Source: Leptospira noumeaensis
Lineage (GTDB): Bacteria; Spirochaetota; Leptospiria; Leptospirales; Leptospiraceae
DNA: 64,000 nt
Reading direction: 5' to 3'
Assembly (NCBI RefSeq): GCF_004770765.1
Contig: NZ_RQFK01000026.1
Coordinates: 992,001-1,056,000, forward strand
The notes beneath the pieces are model-generated. The model worked only from the letters and a program-made list of their open reading frames with translations, was not told the DNA's origin and ran no database searches. The position numbers and the translations under genes were made by a program. Positions 47,815 through 57,069 of this stretch are shown one piece after another; within the stretch, counting starts at the first letter, position 1, and every line of letters begins with the position of its first letter.

Positions 47815-50800
47815 TTGCATCTTTCTGAAATTTCCATCCGCAATCCTATTTTTTCTTGGATGATGATGTTCGCCATGGTTCTCCTTGGCGCTATCGGACT
47901 TTCTAGACTTGGGCTCTCCCAGATGCCCAATGTTGACTTTCCTGTGGTCAATATCGTTCTCACGTTACAAGGAGCCAATCCCTCTGTAATGGAGTCAGAC
48001 GTTGTTGATCCGTTGGAAGAAGTTCTTTTAACGGTGGAAGGGGTCGAAGAAATTCGATCTACATCGAATGAAAGTGCTGCAACGATCACCGTAGAACTCG
48101 AGTTAGATAGAGATGTGGATGTGGCTCTTCAAGAAATCCAAACCAAAATTGCGCAAGTTCAAAACAAACTTCCCGATGCACTGGATCCCCCAATATTATT
48201 AAAAGCAAACCCGGATGATACACCGATCATTTGGGTTGCTTTGACTGCTGAGGGAAAAACGGACCAAGAGAAGATGATTTTTGTGAAATCATACCTCAAA
48301 GATAAATTTCAGAAAATTCCTGGAGTTGGCGAGATTTTACTTGGGGGTTATGTAGACAGAACCATCAACGTGTATTTGGATCCTAATCGGTTGGCTCGCA
48401 ATGAACTAACAGTAGATGACATTGCAAATACATTGTTGGAACAAAATATTGAAGTTCCATCAGGTAAATTAGAAAACAAAAAATCGGAAGTTTCACTTCG
48501 TGCGGTGGGTGATGTACCTACAGTGGAACAACTTTCTAATATTTATATCAATTCACGTACTGGTTCAGCAATGTACCGCCCGGTGAAATTAAAAGAAGTC
48601 GCATCCGTAGAAGATGGGTTAGATGAAGTAAAACGAATTAGTCGGTTTAATCGAATTCCAGCAGTGGGTTTGGGTATCAAAAAAATCAAAGGTTCTGATG
48701 CCGTTGCGGTTGGAAAAGCAGTAAAATTAAAAATGGAAGAACTCAAACCCTTTTTACCTAAAGGGTATAAATTGAGTATCGCAAATGATAATACAACGTT
48801 TATCAGTGAATCGGTTGAAGAACTTATTTTCACTTTAATTCTTTCTATCATCTTAACAGGTTTAGTTTGTCGTTTGTTTTTAGGAAGTTGGAGTAGTACA
48901 GGGAATGTTTTACTCGCCATACCTACATCCATCATTGGAACATTTTTAGTTTTATATATACTCGGGTTTACATTAAATACATTCACATTACTTGGATTGT
49001 CATTGGCAGTGGGTATTGTTGTGGACGATGCCATCATGGTACTTGAAAACATTAGTCGCCATAAAGAAATGGGTAAAACTTGGTACCAAGCATCCCTCGA
49101 AGGTGCAGCGGAGATTCGTTTTGCGGCACTTGCGGCAACACTAGCGATCATTGCCATTTTTTTGCCTGTTGCCTTTATGCAAGGAGTCATTGGCAGATAC
49201 TTTTTAGAATTTGGAATTACTGTAGCAGTGGCGGTTGTACTTTCTTTATTTGAAGCACTTAGTTTTACGCCTATGCGTGCTTCCAGATACAAAGACAAAG
49301 AAAAATCGAAATCAAAACAACAACTTCAAATGGTAGATGAAGTATCAAATTGGAAAGCGAATCGATGGATTCAATTGTTTTTGAAGTTTTGGGATCGAAT
49401 CGGGATTTTTAAAATCTTAGATCCAATCATGGAAACCTTTCTCAAAAGAGCAGAAGTATTTTATGAAGATACACTAAAGTATGTTATCAGATATCCCATT
49501 ACAATATTAGTTGTTTCTACTTTAGTATTTATATTTTCCCTTGGATTTTTTTTGTTATTAAAAAAAGAATTCATTCCATCCCAAGATTTGGGTAGGTTCA
49601 TTCTACGTGCCAAATTACCTGTCACAACCTCTATTCAGGGAACAGACTCTGCTATGCGGAAGGTAGAAGAATACTTACTTTCTAAACCAGGGATTGAAAG
49701 ATACATGGGAAATGTCGGTGGATTTGATGGATCAGAATCGAATGCTGCCATGTTTTTTGTTTCGATGCAATCCATGGGCAAAAGACCTATCAGTTCCAAA
49801 ACAGGAAAAGAAATCACACAAAATGAAATTTTTGCAGATTTGCGTAAAGAATTAAAGCCCATCGTACCAGAAGCAAAATTCACGATTATAGACATTTCAC
49901 AACGAGGTTTTAGTGCAGGGCGTGGTTATCCAGTAGAACTTGTGTTAACTGGCCCTGATTGGGAAGTTTTGGCAAAAGTATCAGACAAAATAAGGCTTAA
50001 ACTGGAAGAAGAAGCTGTTTTACAAGACATCGATACAGATTATGTTTTGGGACAAGACGAACTTCGAATTTTACCAAACCGTGATGCAGCAGCTGCAAGA
50101 GGTGTGAGTATGGCTAATATTGGTAATACCATTGGGCCTCTTATGGGAGGAAAAAAAGTAAGTAGATTTACCGAAAATGGTAGGAGTTATGATGTTCGCA
50201 TCAAAATCAATAAAGAACAAGGTGAAAATGCAGACATCATACCCAATATCAAGGTAAGAAATACCTATGGAGAATTCATTCGTTTGCAAGAGATTCTGGT
50301 ATTTGAATCCAAAAAAGCCTTAAAGAGCATTACAAGAGTTAATCGGGATAGAGCAATAAAGTTGTTCGGGAACCCTCCGATTCAATTAGGGCAAAATGTA
50401 TCCATGGAAAAATCTATTAAAATAGCAAAAGAATACCTTCCTGAAGGATATTCCGTTGCCGTTTCAGGATCGGCTAAAACTGCAAATGAATCAACCAACG
50501 GTTTAGTCTTTGCACTTTGTTTAGGAATTTTAATTTCCTATATGGTACTCGCCAGTCAGTTCAATAGTTTGAAACAACCGTTATATGTACTTCTTGCTAT
50601 GCCTTTTAGTTTTTCGGGTGCCCTTGTTGCACTATATGTAACGGGACAAACATTTAATATGTATAGTTTTATCGGTCTAATCATGTTGTTAGGTCTTGTG
50701 AAAAAAAATTCGATTTTACTTGTTGAATTTGTAAATTTTGTACGTTCCCAAGGTAAAAACATAAAGGATTCTATATTAGAAGGTTGCCCAGTTCGTTTGA

Positions 50801-50991
50801 GGCCGGTTCTTATGACTTCCTTCGCATCCATTGCCGCCGCCATTCCTCCTGCACTTGCATTGGGACCTGGAGCAGAAACAAGAATCCCTATGGCTGTGAC
50901 TATATTAGGTGGTTTGATACTTTCCACTCTCATTACCTTTATTGTGGTGCCTGCTGCTTATGTACTTTTTGAAAAAGAGAAATCAAAATGA
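47815..50991 (+). CDS. RND-family efflux pump (AcrB-like inner-membrane subunit)
   Basis: 1058 residues with twelve membrane segments and two large periplasmic loops. Start is TTG at 47815, with TGAGG 4-8 bases before it, giving HLSEISIRNPIFSWMMMF. The proton-relay pair D404-D405 in helix 4 (VGIVVDDAIMVLENISRHKE) and a Lys in helix 10 (LGLVKKNSILLVEFVNF) are present, as is MPNVDFPVVNIVLTLQGANP near the start. Fits the HAE-type multidrug/hydrophobe exporter group. Normally works with a periplasmic adaptor and a TolC channel; the TolC-like gene follows (four-base overlap), but no adaptor gene is found in the window. Confidence 0.94.
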   Translation: MHLSEISIRNPIFSWMMMFAMVLLGAIGLSRLGLSQMPNVDFPVVNIVLTLQGANPSVMESDVVDPLEEVLLTVEGVEEIRSTSNESAATITVELELDRDVDVALQEIQTKIAQVQNKLPDALDPPILLKANPDDTPIIWVALTAEGKTDQEKMIFVKSYLKDKFQKIPGVGEILLGGYVDRTINVYLDPNRLARNELTVDDIANTLLEQNIEVPSGKLENKKSEVSLRAVGDVPTVEQLSNIYINSRTGSAMYRPVKLKEVASVEDGLDEVKRISRFNRIPAVGLGIKKIKGSDAVAVGKAVKLKMEELKPFLPKGYKLSIANDNTTFISESVEELIFTLILSIILTGLVCRLFLGSWSSTGNVLLAIPTSIIGTFLVLYILGFTLNTFTLLGLSLAVGIVVDDAIMVLENISRHKEMGKTWYQASLEGAAEIRFAALAATLAIIAIFLPVAFMQGVIGRYFLEFGITVAVAVVLSLFEALSFTPMRASRYKDKEKSKSKQQLQMVDEVSNWKANRWIQLFLKFWDRIGIFKILDPIMETFLKRAEVFYEDTLKYVIRYPITILVVSTLVFIFSLGFFLLLKKEFIPSQDLGRFILRAKLPVTTSIQGTDSAMRKVEEYLLSKPGIERYMGNVGGFDGSESNAAMFFVSMQSMGKRPISSKTGKEITQNEIFADLRKELKPIVPEAKFTIIDISQRGFSAGRGYPVELVLTGPDWEVLAKVSDKIRLKLEEEAVLQDIDTDYVLGQDELRILPNRDAAAARGVSMANIGNTIGPLMGGKKVSRFTENGRSYDVRIKINKEQGENADIIPNIKVRNTYGEFIRLQEILVFESKKALKSITRVNRDRAIKLFGNPPIQLGQNVSMEKSIKIAKEYLPEGYSVAVSGSAKTANESTNGLVFALCLGILISYMVLASQFNSLKQPLYVLLAMPFSFSGALVALYVTGQTFNMYSFIGLIMLLGLVKKNSILLVEFVNFVRSQGKNIKDSILEGCPVRLRPVLMTSFASIAAAIPPALALGPGAETRIPMAVTILGGLILSTLITFIVVPAAYVLFEKEKSK

Positions 50992-52457
50992 ATTTGGTTA
51001 ATAGTTATTTATTTCGATTTTGTTTATTTTTAATGGGTTCTTTTTTAATTTCCTTCTGTTCATCCAGTCCAGATATAAAGGTTGCTGATGGCGTTGTTGA
51101 AGATAGTTTGAGAAAGATAACGGGAGTTACTACAAAAGATTTAGAACGAACATTGTCTAAAAATTCGATGGGTTTGGATGATTTGTTTGTGTTAGCTGTG
51201 GAAAAAACAGAAAGAATCGCACTTAAAAATGAAGCTGCAAACCAAGCTCAGTACGGAAAAAATAAAGCCATGGCTGGGTTTTTACCCACTCTATCTTATG
51301 TTTATAATAAGTTTTATTCCATTCCTGGCCATACTTCTGATCCAACTCCTTTGGATAATTATAAAACATACCAAGCGATACAAAGTGAGAATTATGCTTC
51401 TCTTTTGCCATCTCGAACAACTTCATCCAATCTCCCTCCAACGGTAGGAGCAGGTTCTCGTTTGTTACTAAGTTTTCCATTATCAAATGGGCTTTTGGCT
51501 TATCAAGATTACAAAGCATATACGAGTTTGGCTGAACAAAGAAGGATGGAAGCCAAGTTTGAAGCGGGACGAATGTATATGGAAATTGCATTGGCTTATT
51601 ATAATGTTTTGCAATTGGAAGATAGTTTAAACCAAGCGGAAGAATCTCTCCATTTACATTTGGAAGCTGCGAAAGAAAAAAGAAGACTTTTTTCTCTTGG
51701 AAGAATACTTCGTTATGAACTTTTAAACTCCGAAACAGCAGTCACCAATGCCCAGGCCGTGTTAGAAGATACAAGGTCACAACTGGAACAAGTTCAACTG
51801 ACCTTATCGGCTATGGTCGGAATGGAATCTAAAATACCTTTGGAAAATTCTGTTCCTCGCTTTAAATCACCTAATATTGAAAATGTGGATGATGTTTTAG
51901 TGAAACGGTATGATGTGATTTCATCCAAAAAAGGAATAGAAGTAGCCAAAGCAAACGAAAGTAAAGCTATGTTCGGTTTTGCACCTAATGTTGCAGTGAA
52001 TACTTTTTATTCATTTCCTACACCTGGGCAAACACATACTAAAGATGTGACAGCTCAACTTGCGATTACCATGCCACTCACACCACTGACTCAATATGCA
52101 GATTTAGAGATGGCAGAATCGGCAACCAAACAAGCAAAGTTGACCGCTTCACAAACAAGAAGGGCGGCCGTTCAAGAAATTCAAAATGCGATACAAAGTT
52201 TGAAGAATTCAGAAAAATTATTTGGGATTTATGAAAAGGCATACCAGTTTGCATTGGATACATTAAAAAGCCAGGAGTCGGCCTATCATTTGGGACGGAC
52301 AAGTTTGGTGGATTTAATCGGAACCAAAATTAGCACCCTCAATTCCAAAATGGCATTACAAAAAATGGATTACCAAAGGCACTTAAATCGAGTGGTACTC
52401 GGTGTTGCCACAGGCGAATTGCCCCTCCTTACAGATTCACAATCTTCTGAAGAATGA
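50988..52457 (+). CDS. TolC-like outer-membrane efflux lipoprotein
   Basis: 489 residues. A lipoprotein signal (FCLFLMGSFLISFC, Cys about 24) leads to two outer-membrane-efflux-protein repeats of long coiled coils (LAYYNVLQLEDSLNQAEESLHLHLEAAKEKRRLFSLGRI; VQEIQNAIQSLKNSEKLFGIYEKAYQFAL...SAYHLGRTSLVDLIGT). The SLGR-x-x-R/YHLGRTS repeat pair is typical of the family. It should form the trimeric outer-membrane exit duct for the RND pump, whose gene it overlaps by four bases. Confidence 0.92.
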   Translation: MNLVNSYLFRFCLFLMGSFLISFCSSSPDIKVADGVVEDSLRKITGVTTKDLERTLSKNSMGLDDLFVLAVEKTERIALKNEAANQAQYGKNKAMAGFLPTLSYVYNKFYSIPGHTSDPTPLDNYKTYQAIQSENYASLLPSRTTSSNLPPTVGAGSRLLLSFPLSNGLLAYQDYKAYTSLAEQRRMEAKFEAGRMYMEIALAYYNVLQLEDSLNQAEESLHLHLEAAKEKRRLFSLGRILRYELLNSETAVTNAQAVLEDTRSQLEQVQLTLSAMVGMESKIPLENSVPRFKSPNIENVDDVLVKRYDVISSKKGIEVAKANESKAMFGFAPNVAVNTFYSFPTPGQTHTKDVTAQLAITMPLTPLTQYADLEMAESATKQAKLTASQTRRAAVQEIQNAIQSLKNSEKLFGIYEKAYQFALDTLKSQESAYHLGRTSLVDLIGTKISTLNSKMALQKMDYQRHLNRVVLGVATGELPLLTDSQSSEE

Positions 52458-52554
52458 TTTAGAGCGATGGATTTAATGATTATAATTTGTCTAATATGTT
52501 GTATGAATCCAACATTCTGAAGATGATATGGCGTTTACAGTCGTTGCTCTAAAT
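52457..52554. promoter_or_regulatory. Long-range and nested inverted repeats before the arsenosugar genes
   Basis: ATTTAGAGC (52457-52465) pairs perfectly with GCTCTAAAT (52546-52554) across 80 bases. Inside lies ATGTTG (52496-52501) with CAACAT (52510-52515). The outer left arm begins at the last base of the TolC-like stop codon. It could be a folded RNA spacer, a terminator remnant or a binding region for a regulator. No T tract follows. Confidence 0.35.
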
Positions 52555-52561
52555 ATTTGGT

Positions 52562-52589
52562 TTGAAAATCTGGATTTTGGTACTATAAC
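52562..52589 (+). promoter_or_regulatory. Candidate sigma-70 promoter for the arsenosugar genes
   Basis: TTGAAA (52562-52567), a 16-base spacer, and TATAAC (52584-52589). It lies 25 bases before the start codon at 52615, with GAGGA (52606-52610) as ribosome site. Consensus match only; no transcription evidence. Confidence 0.5.
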
Positions 52590-52614
52590 GATATAGTTAA
52601 AGTTTGAGGAAAAA

Positions 52615-52953
52615 ATGGCAGAAAATCATTATTATAACGCGAAAGATCTTGGAAAATTTGGAGAAATAGGACGTACAAATCCAGCCCTTGCTGATAAATT
52701 TTTTGGTTATTACAATGCCGTGATGGCGGAAGGGGCACTCACAGAAAGAGAAAAAGCACTGATTGCTCTAGCCGTTTCTCATGCATTAAAATGTCCGTAT
52801 TGTATTGATGCCTATACATCTACATCTCTCCAAAAAGGTGCAAACGAAGCCCAAATGAACGAAGCAGTTCATGTGGCTGCCGCAATGGCTGCTGGAATCA
52901 ATTTGGTTCATAGTGTTCAAATGCAAAACAAAATAGACGAACTTTCTTTTTAG
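52615..52953 (+). CDS. AhpD-like arsenosugar-biosynthesis-associated protein
   Basis: 112 residues of the carboxymuconolactone decarboxylase/AhpD fold. The redox motif CPYC is at about 62-65 in ALKCPYCIDAYT, preceded by LTEREKALIALAVSHAL, as in peroxidase-like proteins encoded beside ArsS radical SAM enzymes. In some relatives one Cys of this motif is selenocysteine; here both are Cys (inference from known family behaviour). It ends two bases before arsS, so the two are co-transcribed. Its exact role in arsenosugar formation is not established. Confidence 0.85.
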   Translation: MAENHYYNAKDLGKFGEIGRTNPALADKFFGYYNAVMAEGALTEREKALIALAVSHALKCPYCIDAYTSTSLQKGANEAQMNEAVHVAAAMAAGINLVHSVQMQNKIDELSF

Positions 52954-52955
52954 TT

Positions 52956-53930
52956 ATGGAAACGAAGGAACAACTTTCTACCTTACAATCATTCAGTGGT
53001 AAAAAGTTTTCTGATTCTGTCGGACATTCTATACATGCAAGGTCTCTAAAGATTTTTCAGATTAATGTTGGCAAATGGTGTAACCAGGCTTGTCGGCATT
53101 GCCATGTAGATGCGTCTCCCATTCGAACTGAGATGATGGATAAAGCCACAATTGATTTGTGTTTGGAAATCATCGAAAAAACACCGGGTATAGAAACCGT
53201 AGATATCACGGGTGGTGCCCCAGAAGGAAATCCTCATTTTAAGGATTTGGTTTTAGGTGCGAAACAACTGGGGAAACGAGTGATGGATCGTTGTAACTTA
53301 ACCATCCTTGAAGAACCAGGATATGATTGGTTGTATGAATTTTTAGCATCCAATCAGGTGGAAGTTGTATCCTCATTACCGTCGTTCATTGAAAGTACGA
53401 CGGACAACCAAAGAGGAAAGGGAGTGTATCAAAAATCCATTACTGCATTAAAGAAGTTAAATGCTCTTGGTTATGGAACCAAACTTCCTTTAAATTTAGT
53501 TTATAATCCTAACGGTTTATTTTTAGGTTCAGGGCAGTCTGTTTTAGAAAGAGAATATAAAGAAACTTTACAAAAAAAATACGGAATCGTATTCAACCAA
53601 TTGTTTTGTATCAATAACCTTCCGATCAGCCGATTTTTAGGTGCTCTCGTTCGGGGTGGTAAGTTTGAAATGTATATGGAAACGTTAGCCAATGCCTACA
53701 ATCCTGCGACTGTAGAAGGCCTTATGTGTTTGGATCAAATATCCGTAGGATATGATGGTTCCGTTTATGATTGTGATTTCAACCAAATGTTAGATTTGAA
53801 GTCTCAAAACGTAAAACATCTAAAGGATTTCGATTTGCAATCTTTCCTTAGCCGAGATATCGTAGTAGCAAATCATTGTTACGGATGTACTGCCGGTGCG
53901 GGATCCAGTTGTGGTGGGGAGATTGTTTAG
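52956..53930 (+). CDS. arsS: Arsenosugar biosynthesis radical SAM protein ArsS
   Basis: 324 residues. The radical-SAM cluster motif is CNQACRHCHVD (C-x3-C-x2-C, about 43-50). DITGGAPEGNP is the SAM-binding GGE-type region. A C-terminal Cys-rich region (CLDQISVGYDGSVYDCDFNQ...CYGCTAGAGSSCGG) suggests a second cluster or metal site. Known family members join a 5'-deoxyadenosyl group to dimethylarsenite made by the methylase ArsM. No arsM or arsR gene is in the window. GGEIV ends the protein, and the map gene begins at the next base. Confidence 0.92.
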   Translation: METKEQLSTLQSFSGKKFSDSVGHSIHARSLKIFQINVGKWCNQACRHCHVDASPIRTEMMDKATIDLCLEIIEKTPGIETVDITGGAPEGNPHFKDLVLGAKQLGKRVMDRCNLTILEEPGYDWLYEFLASNQVEVVSSLPSFIESTTDNQRGKGVYQKSITALKKLNALGYGTKLPLNLVYNPNGLFLGSGQSVLEREYKETLQKKYGIVFNQLFCINNLPISRFLGALVRGGKFEMYMETLANAYNPATVEGLMCLDQISVGYDGSVYDCDFNQMLDLKSQNVKHLKDFDLQSFLSRDIVVANHCYGCTAGAGSSCGGEIV

Positions 53931-54686
53931 ATGTCGATTCAAAATGAAAAAGACCTTCAAGGGATTTTAAAAGCAGGGAAGTTTGTCGCAAAGGTTCGTG
54001 AACTTTTAAAACTTCTGGCCAAACCTGGAGTGTCGACTTTGGAACTAGACAACGCCGCCAAACAGGAATTTGAAAAGGCAGGAGCATTTTCCGCACCTAA
54101 GTTTGATTATAAATTTCCTGGTTATACTTGTATCAGTACCAATTTTGAAATCGCACATGGGATTCCTAAAAAAGAAACCATCTTAAAGGATGGAGATTTA
54201 GTGAATATCGATGTATCTGCAAAACTAGACGGTTATTATGCCGACACAGGAATTTCCTTTGTTGTGGGTCAGTCCAATGCTTCTCTTCAAAAACTTTGTG
54301 AAACAGCCATCGAAGGAACGATGCGTGCCACAAAACAGGCGTTTACTGGAAATTATCTCCGAAACATTGGCAAAGAAATTCATTCTGCGGCAGTAGAAAA
54401 TGGATTTACTGTGATTAAAAATTTAGCAGGACACGGAACGGGAAAAAAACTCCATGAGGAACCGCAAGTTTTGGTTTACGAAGAAAAACGTGACCAAAGA
54501 AAACTCGGGAACGGTCTTGTTCTAGCAATTGAATCCTTTATTTCTACAGGAAGCCAAACCGCTTACGAAGAAGAAGATGGTTGGACACTGGTTGCAAGCA
54601 ATCGTCGAGGGGAACTCAGTTATGTAGCACAGTGCGAACATACTGTCATTGTCCAAAACGGAAAACCCATCATCGCCACATTATAA
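53931..54686 (+). CDS. map: Methionine aminopeptidase, type I
   Basis: 251 residues, removes the initiator Met from new proteins in the cytoplasm. Metal ligands are visible as Asp in NIDVSAKLDGYYADTG (two Asp), His in GHGTGKKLHEEP, Glu in LVLAIESF and Glu in CEHTVIV. NFEIAHGIPKKE carries the substrate His. Its ATG directly abuts the arsS stop. The hydrolase gene follows. Confidence 0.95.
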   Translation: MSIQNEKDLQGILKAGKFVAKVRELLKLLAKPGVSTLELDNAAKQEFEKAGAFSAPKFDYKFPGYTCISTNFEIAHGIPKKETILKDGDLVNIDVSAKLDGYYADTGISFVVGQSNASLQKLCETAIEGTMRATKQAFTGNYLRNIGKEIHSAAVENGFTVIKNLAGHGTGKKLHEEPQVLVYEEKRDQRKLGNGLVLAIESFISTGSQTAYEEEDGWTLVASNRRGELSYVAQCEHTVIVQNGKPIIATL

Positions 54687-54691
54687 ATTCA

Positions 54692-55483
54692 TTGTCCTTA
54701 GAAATCATTGAATCGGGAGCCTCTCCAGAAAAAGCGAGAGGTATACTTGTTATTTGGCCAAGCACTGGTGGTAATGCGAGATCGTTTCGGATTCGTGATA
54801 GTGAACTGGAAACTTTAGGGTTAAGACTCATTCGGTTCAATCCTCCTTCTCATGGAAATTCAAAAGGAATCTATGATCCAAAAGCCGCCATATTATTGTT
54901 AGATGATTATCTAAAAGAGCGAGGTTATACAAACAAAGAATTGTATGGGATTGGGCATAGTGGAGGAGGGGCTGCTCTTATGATGTATGCCAATTTAGTC
55001 CCCTTTCAAAAATTGTTTTTACTTTCTCCCATTTTGGATAGTGTTCTTAGTCTTCGATTTTTATATGAGTCAGGTTCGATTGAGGAGTTTAGTCGGCTTC
55101 TTTTGTTACCAGGAAGTTCTGATGAAGAAAAACCCAACAAACAGATATTAGAAACTCTTTCGAACCCTCAGTGGTTAGAAGATGGAAATGTTAGTCATCT
55201 GAATGTTCCCATCCAAAACTCTAGGATTCGTTTAGATGACTTGTCTCTATTTTTAAAAAATCTTTTTTTACCGGGGTTTGTGGTAGATACCTCCGTCATT
55301 CAAAAAAGAACTAATTATACAATTTTTCTACCAAAGGTTGATAAGTGGTTTCCTAAAGAATACACCATCAGTTTTGCAAAAGAGAACGGACTGAACTGTA
55401 TCGAAATTCCCGAAGCACCCGACCATTTTTTTTCTTCCTCATGGCTTATGATTTGGAAACAAATCAAAAAGATTGGATTTTAA
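54692..55483 (+). CDS. Alpha/beta-hydrolase family protein
   Basis: About 263 residues from TTG at 54692. The same frame is open further upstream inside map, but that part is low-complexity and out of character, so I chose this start. Beta-strand/oxyanion region GILVIWPSTGGNARSFRIRD, nucleophile elbow GIGHSGGGAAL (Ser), and a C-terminal DHFF with the likely catalytic His; an Asp between them (KVDKW) is possible. No signal peptide. Substrate unknown; a serine hydrolase or thioesterase of lipid-like esters would fit. Confidence 0.7.
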   Translation: MSLEIIESGASPEKARGILVIWPSTGGNARSFRIRDSELETLGLRLIRFNPPSHGNSKGIYDPKAAILLLDDYLKERGYTNKELYGIGHSGGGAALMMYANLVPFQKLFLLSPILDSVLSLRFLYESGSIEEFSRLLLLPGSSDEEKPNKQILETLSNPQWLEDGNVSHLNVPIQNSRIRLDDLSLFLKNLFLPGFVVDTSVIQKRTNYTIFLPKVDKWFPKEYTISFAKENGLNCIEIPEAPDHFFSSSWLMIWKQIKKIGF

Positions 55484-55560
55484 TAGAAAGCATTCAGATC
55501 CAACCAAGAATTTCATTTAATTAGTTTACAAATGAATTAAAGTCATTTAGAATCTCCACC

Positions 55561-55597
55561 TGTATCTTCAGAACTAAGATGATTTGGTTCTGATACA
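55561..55597. promoter_or_regulatory. Imperfect inverted repeat upstream of the MAPEG gene
   Basis: TGTATC-TT-CAGAAC (55561-55574) pairs with GTTCTGATACA (55587-55597), 11 bp with a two-base bulge, around a 12-base loop. It ends four bases before the GGAGG ribosome site at 55601, so it could be an operator or an RNA hairpin affecting translation. Confidence 0.4.
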
Positions 55598-55609
55598 AAA
55601 GGAGGATTT

Positions 55610-56014
55610 GTGGAAACGATTTATCTTACACTCATTGGATTTACGCTTTGGACACTAGTGCTTGGTGTTTCATTGACTTCATTTAGAAGTGTGCAGGTTT
55701 TACTCGGCAAAAAAAAATCGAATGAATTTCCAGCAGGGATCCAACATGGATCGGAGTTTAATTGGAGACTCAACCGAGCTCACCTTAATTGTTTAGAAAA
55801 CCTTCCCTTGTTTGTGGCAGTTGTTTTTTTAACTGCTAACCTAGGAATGATTGATAGTTTTGTAAACCAAGCAGGTCTTGTGATTTTAGGAGCAAGGGTT
55901 TTACAATCCCTCACTCATCTAACTTCTACTAGTGTCCTCGCAGTCAACATCCGGTTTACATTTTATATGACACAAGTAATCACTTATATTGTATTACTGG
56001 TTCGCCTTGTTTAG
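55610..56014 (+). CDS. MAPEG-family membrane protein
   Basis: 134 residues, four membrane segments. [29 protein letters not shown] is the family core with the E-N-x-P motif, and [23 protein letters not shown] the second conserved block. Eukaryotic relatives handle eicosanoids and glutathione; bacterial ones are mostly uncharacterised. Start is GTG at 55610, directed by GGAGG at 55601-55605. The end overlaps the convergent gpsA by four bases. Confidence 0.85.
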   Translation: METIYLTLIGFTLWTLVLGVSLTSFRSVQVLLGKKKSNEFPAGIQHGSEFNWRLNRAHLNCLENLPLFVAVVFLTANLGMIDSFVNQAGLVILGARVLQSLTHLTSTSVLAVNIRFTFYMTQVITYIVLLVRLV

Positions 56015-57012
56015 ACACCTTCCCGTTTGAGGTCACGACCCATAAGAGCTTTGACTACTTCTTTTGGGTCTTTGTCTTCGTATAACATGCGATAGACTTC
56101 CTGGGTGATGGCCATTTCCACACCTAGTTTGTCAGAAAGGTTTTTGGCAGAGAGAGTGGTTTTGACACCTTCTGCTACTTCATTCATAGAAGCTAAAATT
56201 TCGTTTAATTTTTCACCTTTGCCCAAACGAAAACCTACAGTTCGGTTCCTTGACCCTTCTCCACAACAAGTAAGAACCAAATCTCCCATTCCCGATGGTC
56301 CAAGGAAAGTCATCGGATCGGCACCCATTTTGATCCCCATACGAGTGATCTCGTTTAACCCTCGTGTGATGAGAGCGGCTCTCGTATTTTGACCAAACCC
56401 GAGTCCATCGGCAACTCCTGCGGCAATGGCGATTACGTTTTTTAAGGCACCACCGACTTCGACACCCACCACATCGGGAGTCCAATAAGTTCTGAAATAG
56501 GTAAAACTAAAGATCTCTTGCACTCGTTTGGCGGTTGCTTCGTTTTTGGAAGCGATGGAAACAATGGTAGGCACTCGTTTCACCATTTCTTTGGCAAAAC
56601 TAGGGCCCGAAAGATAAGAGAGTTGCGAATGGAATTGTCCTGGAAGTTCGGATTCAAAAATTTCAGATACCAGTCTAAGGCTTTCGTTTTCGATCCCTTT
56701 GGAAGCAGAAACAATCGGCACTTTTGGCGGAATGTGATCTTTAATTTCTTTTAAAATTCCCGAAAGCGCATGGCTTGGAGGAGCCGAGACAATCATCTCC
56801 TTGTCTTTCACAACATGGATGAGATTTGTATCCGCTTTTAATTTCTCTGGAAGCACCAAATCGGGCATTTGTTTGGAATTCAAATGGTTTTCATTGATGG
56901 ATCTTGCTTGATCCTCGCTTCTTGTCCAAAGGGTCACATCATAACCCTTGTCCGCTAAAATACTACCTAGTGCAGTGCCAAAACTTCCGGCGCCAATGAT
57001 ACCAATCTTCAT
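56011..57012 (-). CDS. gpsA: Glycerol-3-phosphate dehydrogenase [NAD(P)+]
   Basis: Makes sn-glycerol-3-phosphate from dihydroxyacetone phosphate for phospholipid synthesis. N-terminal Rossmann fold [36 protein letters not shown]; catalytic Lys in [50 protein letters not shown] and [12 protein letters not shown] in the C-terminal domain. 333 residues is standard. Monocistronic by position. Confidence 0.97.
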   Translation of the reverse strand: MKIGIIGAGSFGTALGSILADKGYDVTLWTRSEDQARSINENHLNSKQMPDLVLPEKLKADTNLIHVVKDKEMIVSAPPSHALSGILKEIKDHIPPKVPIVSASKGIENESLRLVSEIFESELPGQFHSQLSYLSGPSFAKEMVKRVPTIVSIASKNEATAKRVQEIFSFTYFRTYWTPDVVGVEVGGALKNVIAIAAGVADGLGFGQNTRAALITRGLNEITRMGIKMGADPMTFLGPSGMGDLVLTCCGEGSRNRTVGFRLGKGEKLNEILASMNEVAEGVKTTLSAKNLSDKLGVEMAITQEVYRMLYEDKDPKEVVKALMGRDLKREGV

Positions 57013-57069
57013 GAGTTCTGTATTCTAAATCTGCTTTCCAAAAAGGCAATAGAAAATAAAAATTAAAAT

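Noticed and set aside
48543..49298. Reverse-strand 251-codon frame opposite the RND pump
   Set aside because: It is an antisense shadow with Ser/Thr/Met-rich composition and no recognisable domain.
54581..54691. N-terminal extension of the alpha/beta hydrolase inside map
   Set aside because: The extra residues overlap map in another frame and are Cys/His/Arg-rich with no family similarity. TTG at 54692 gives a sensible N-terminus.
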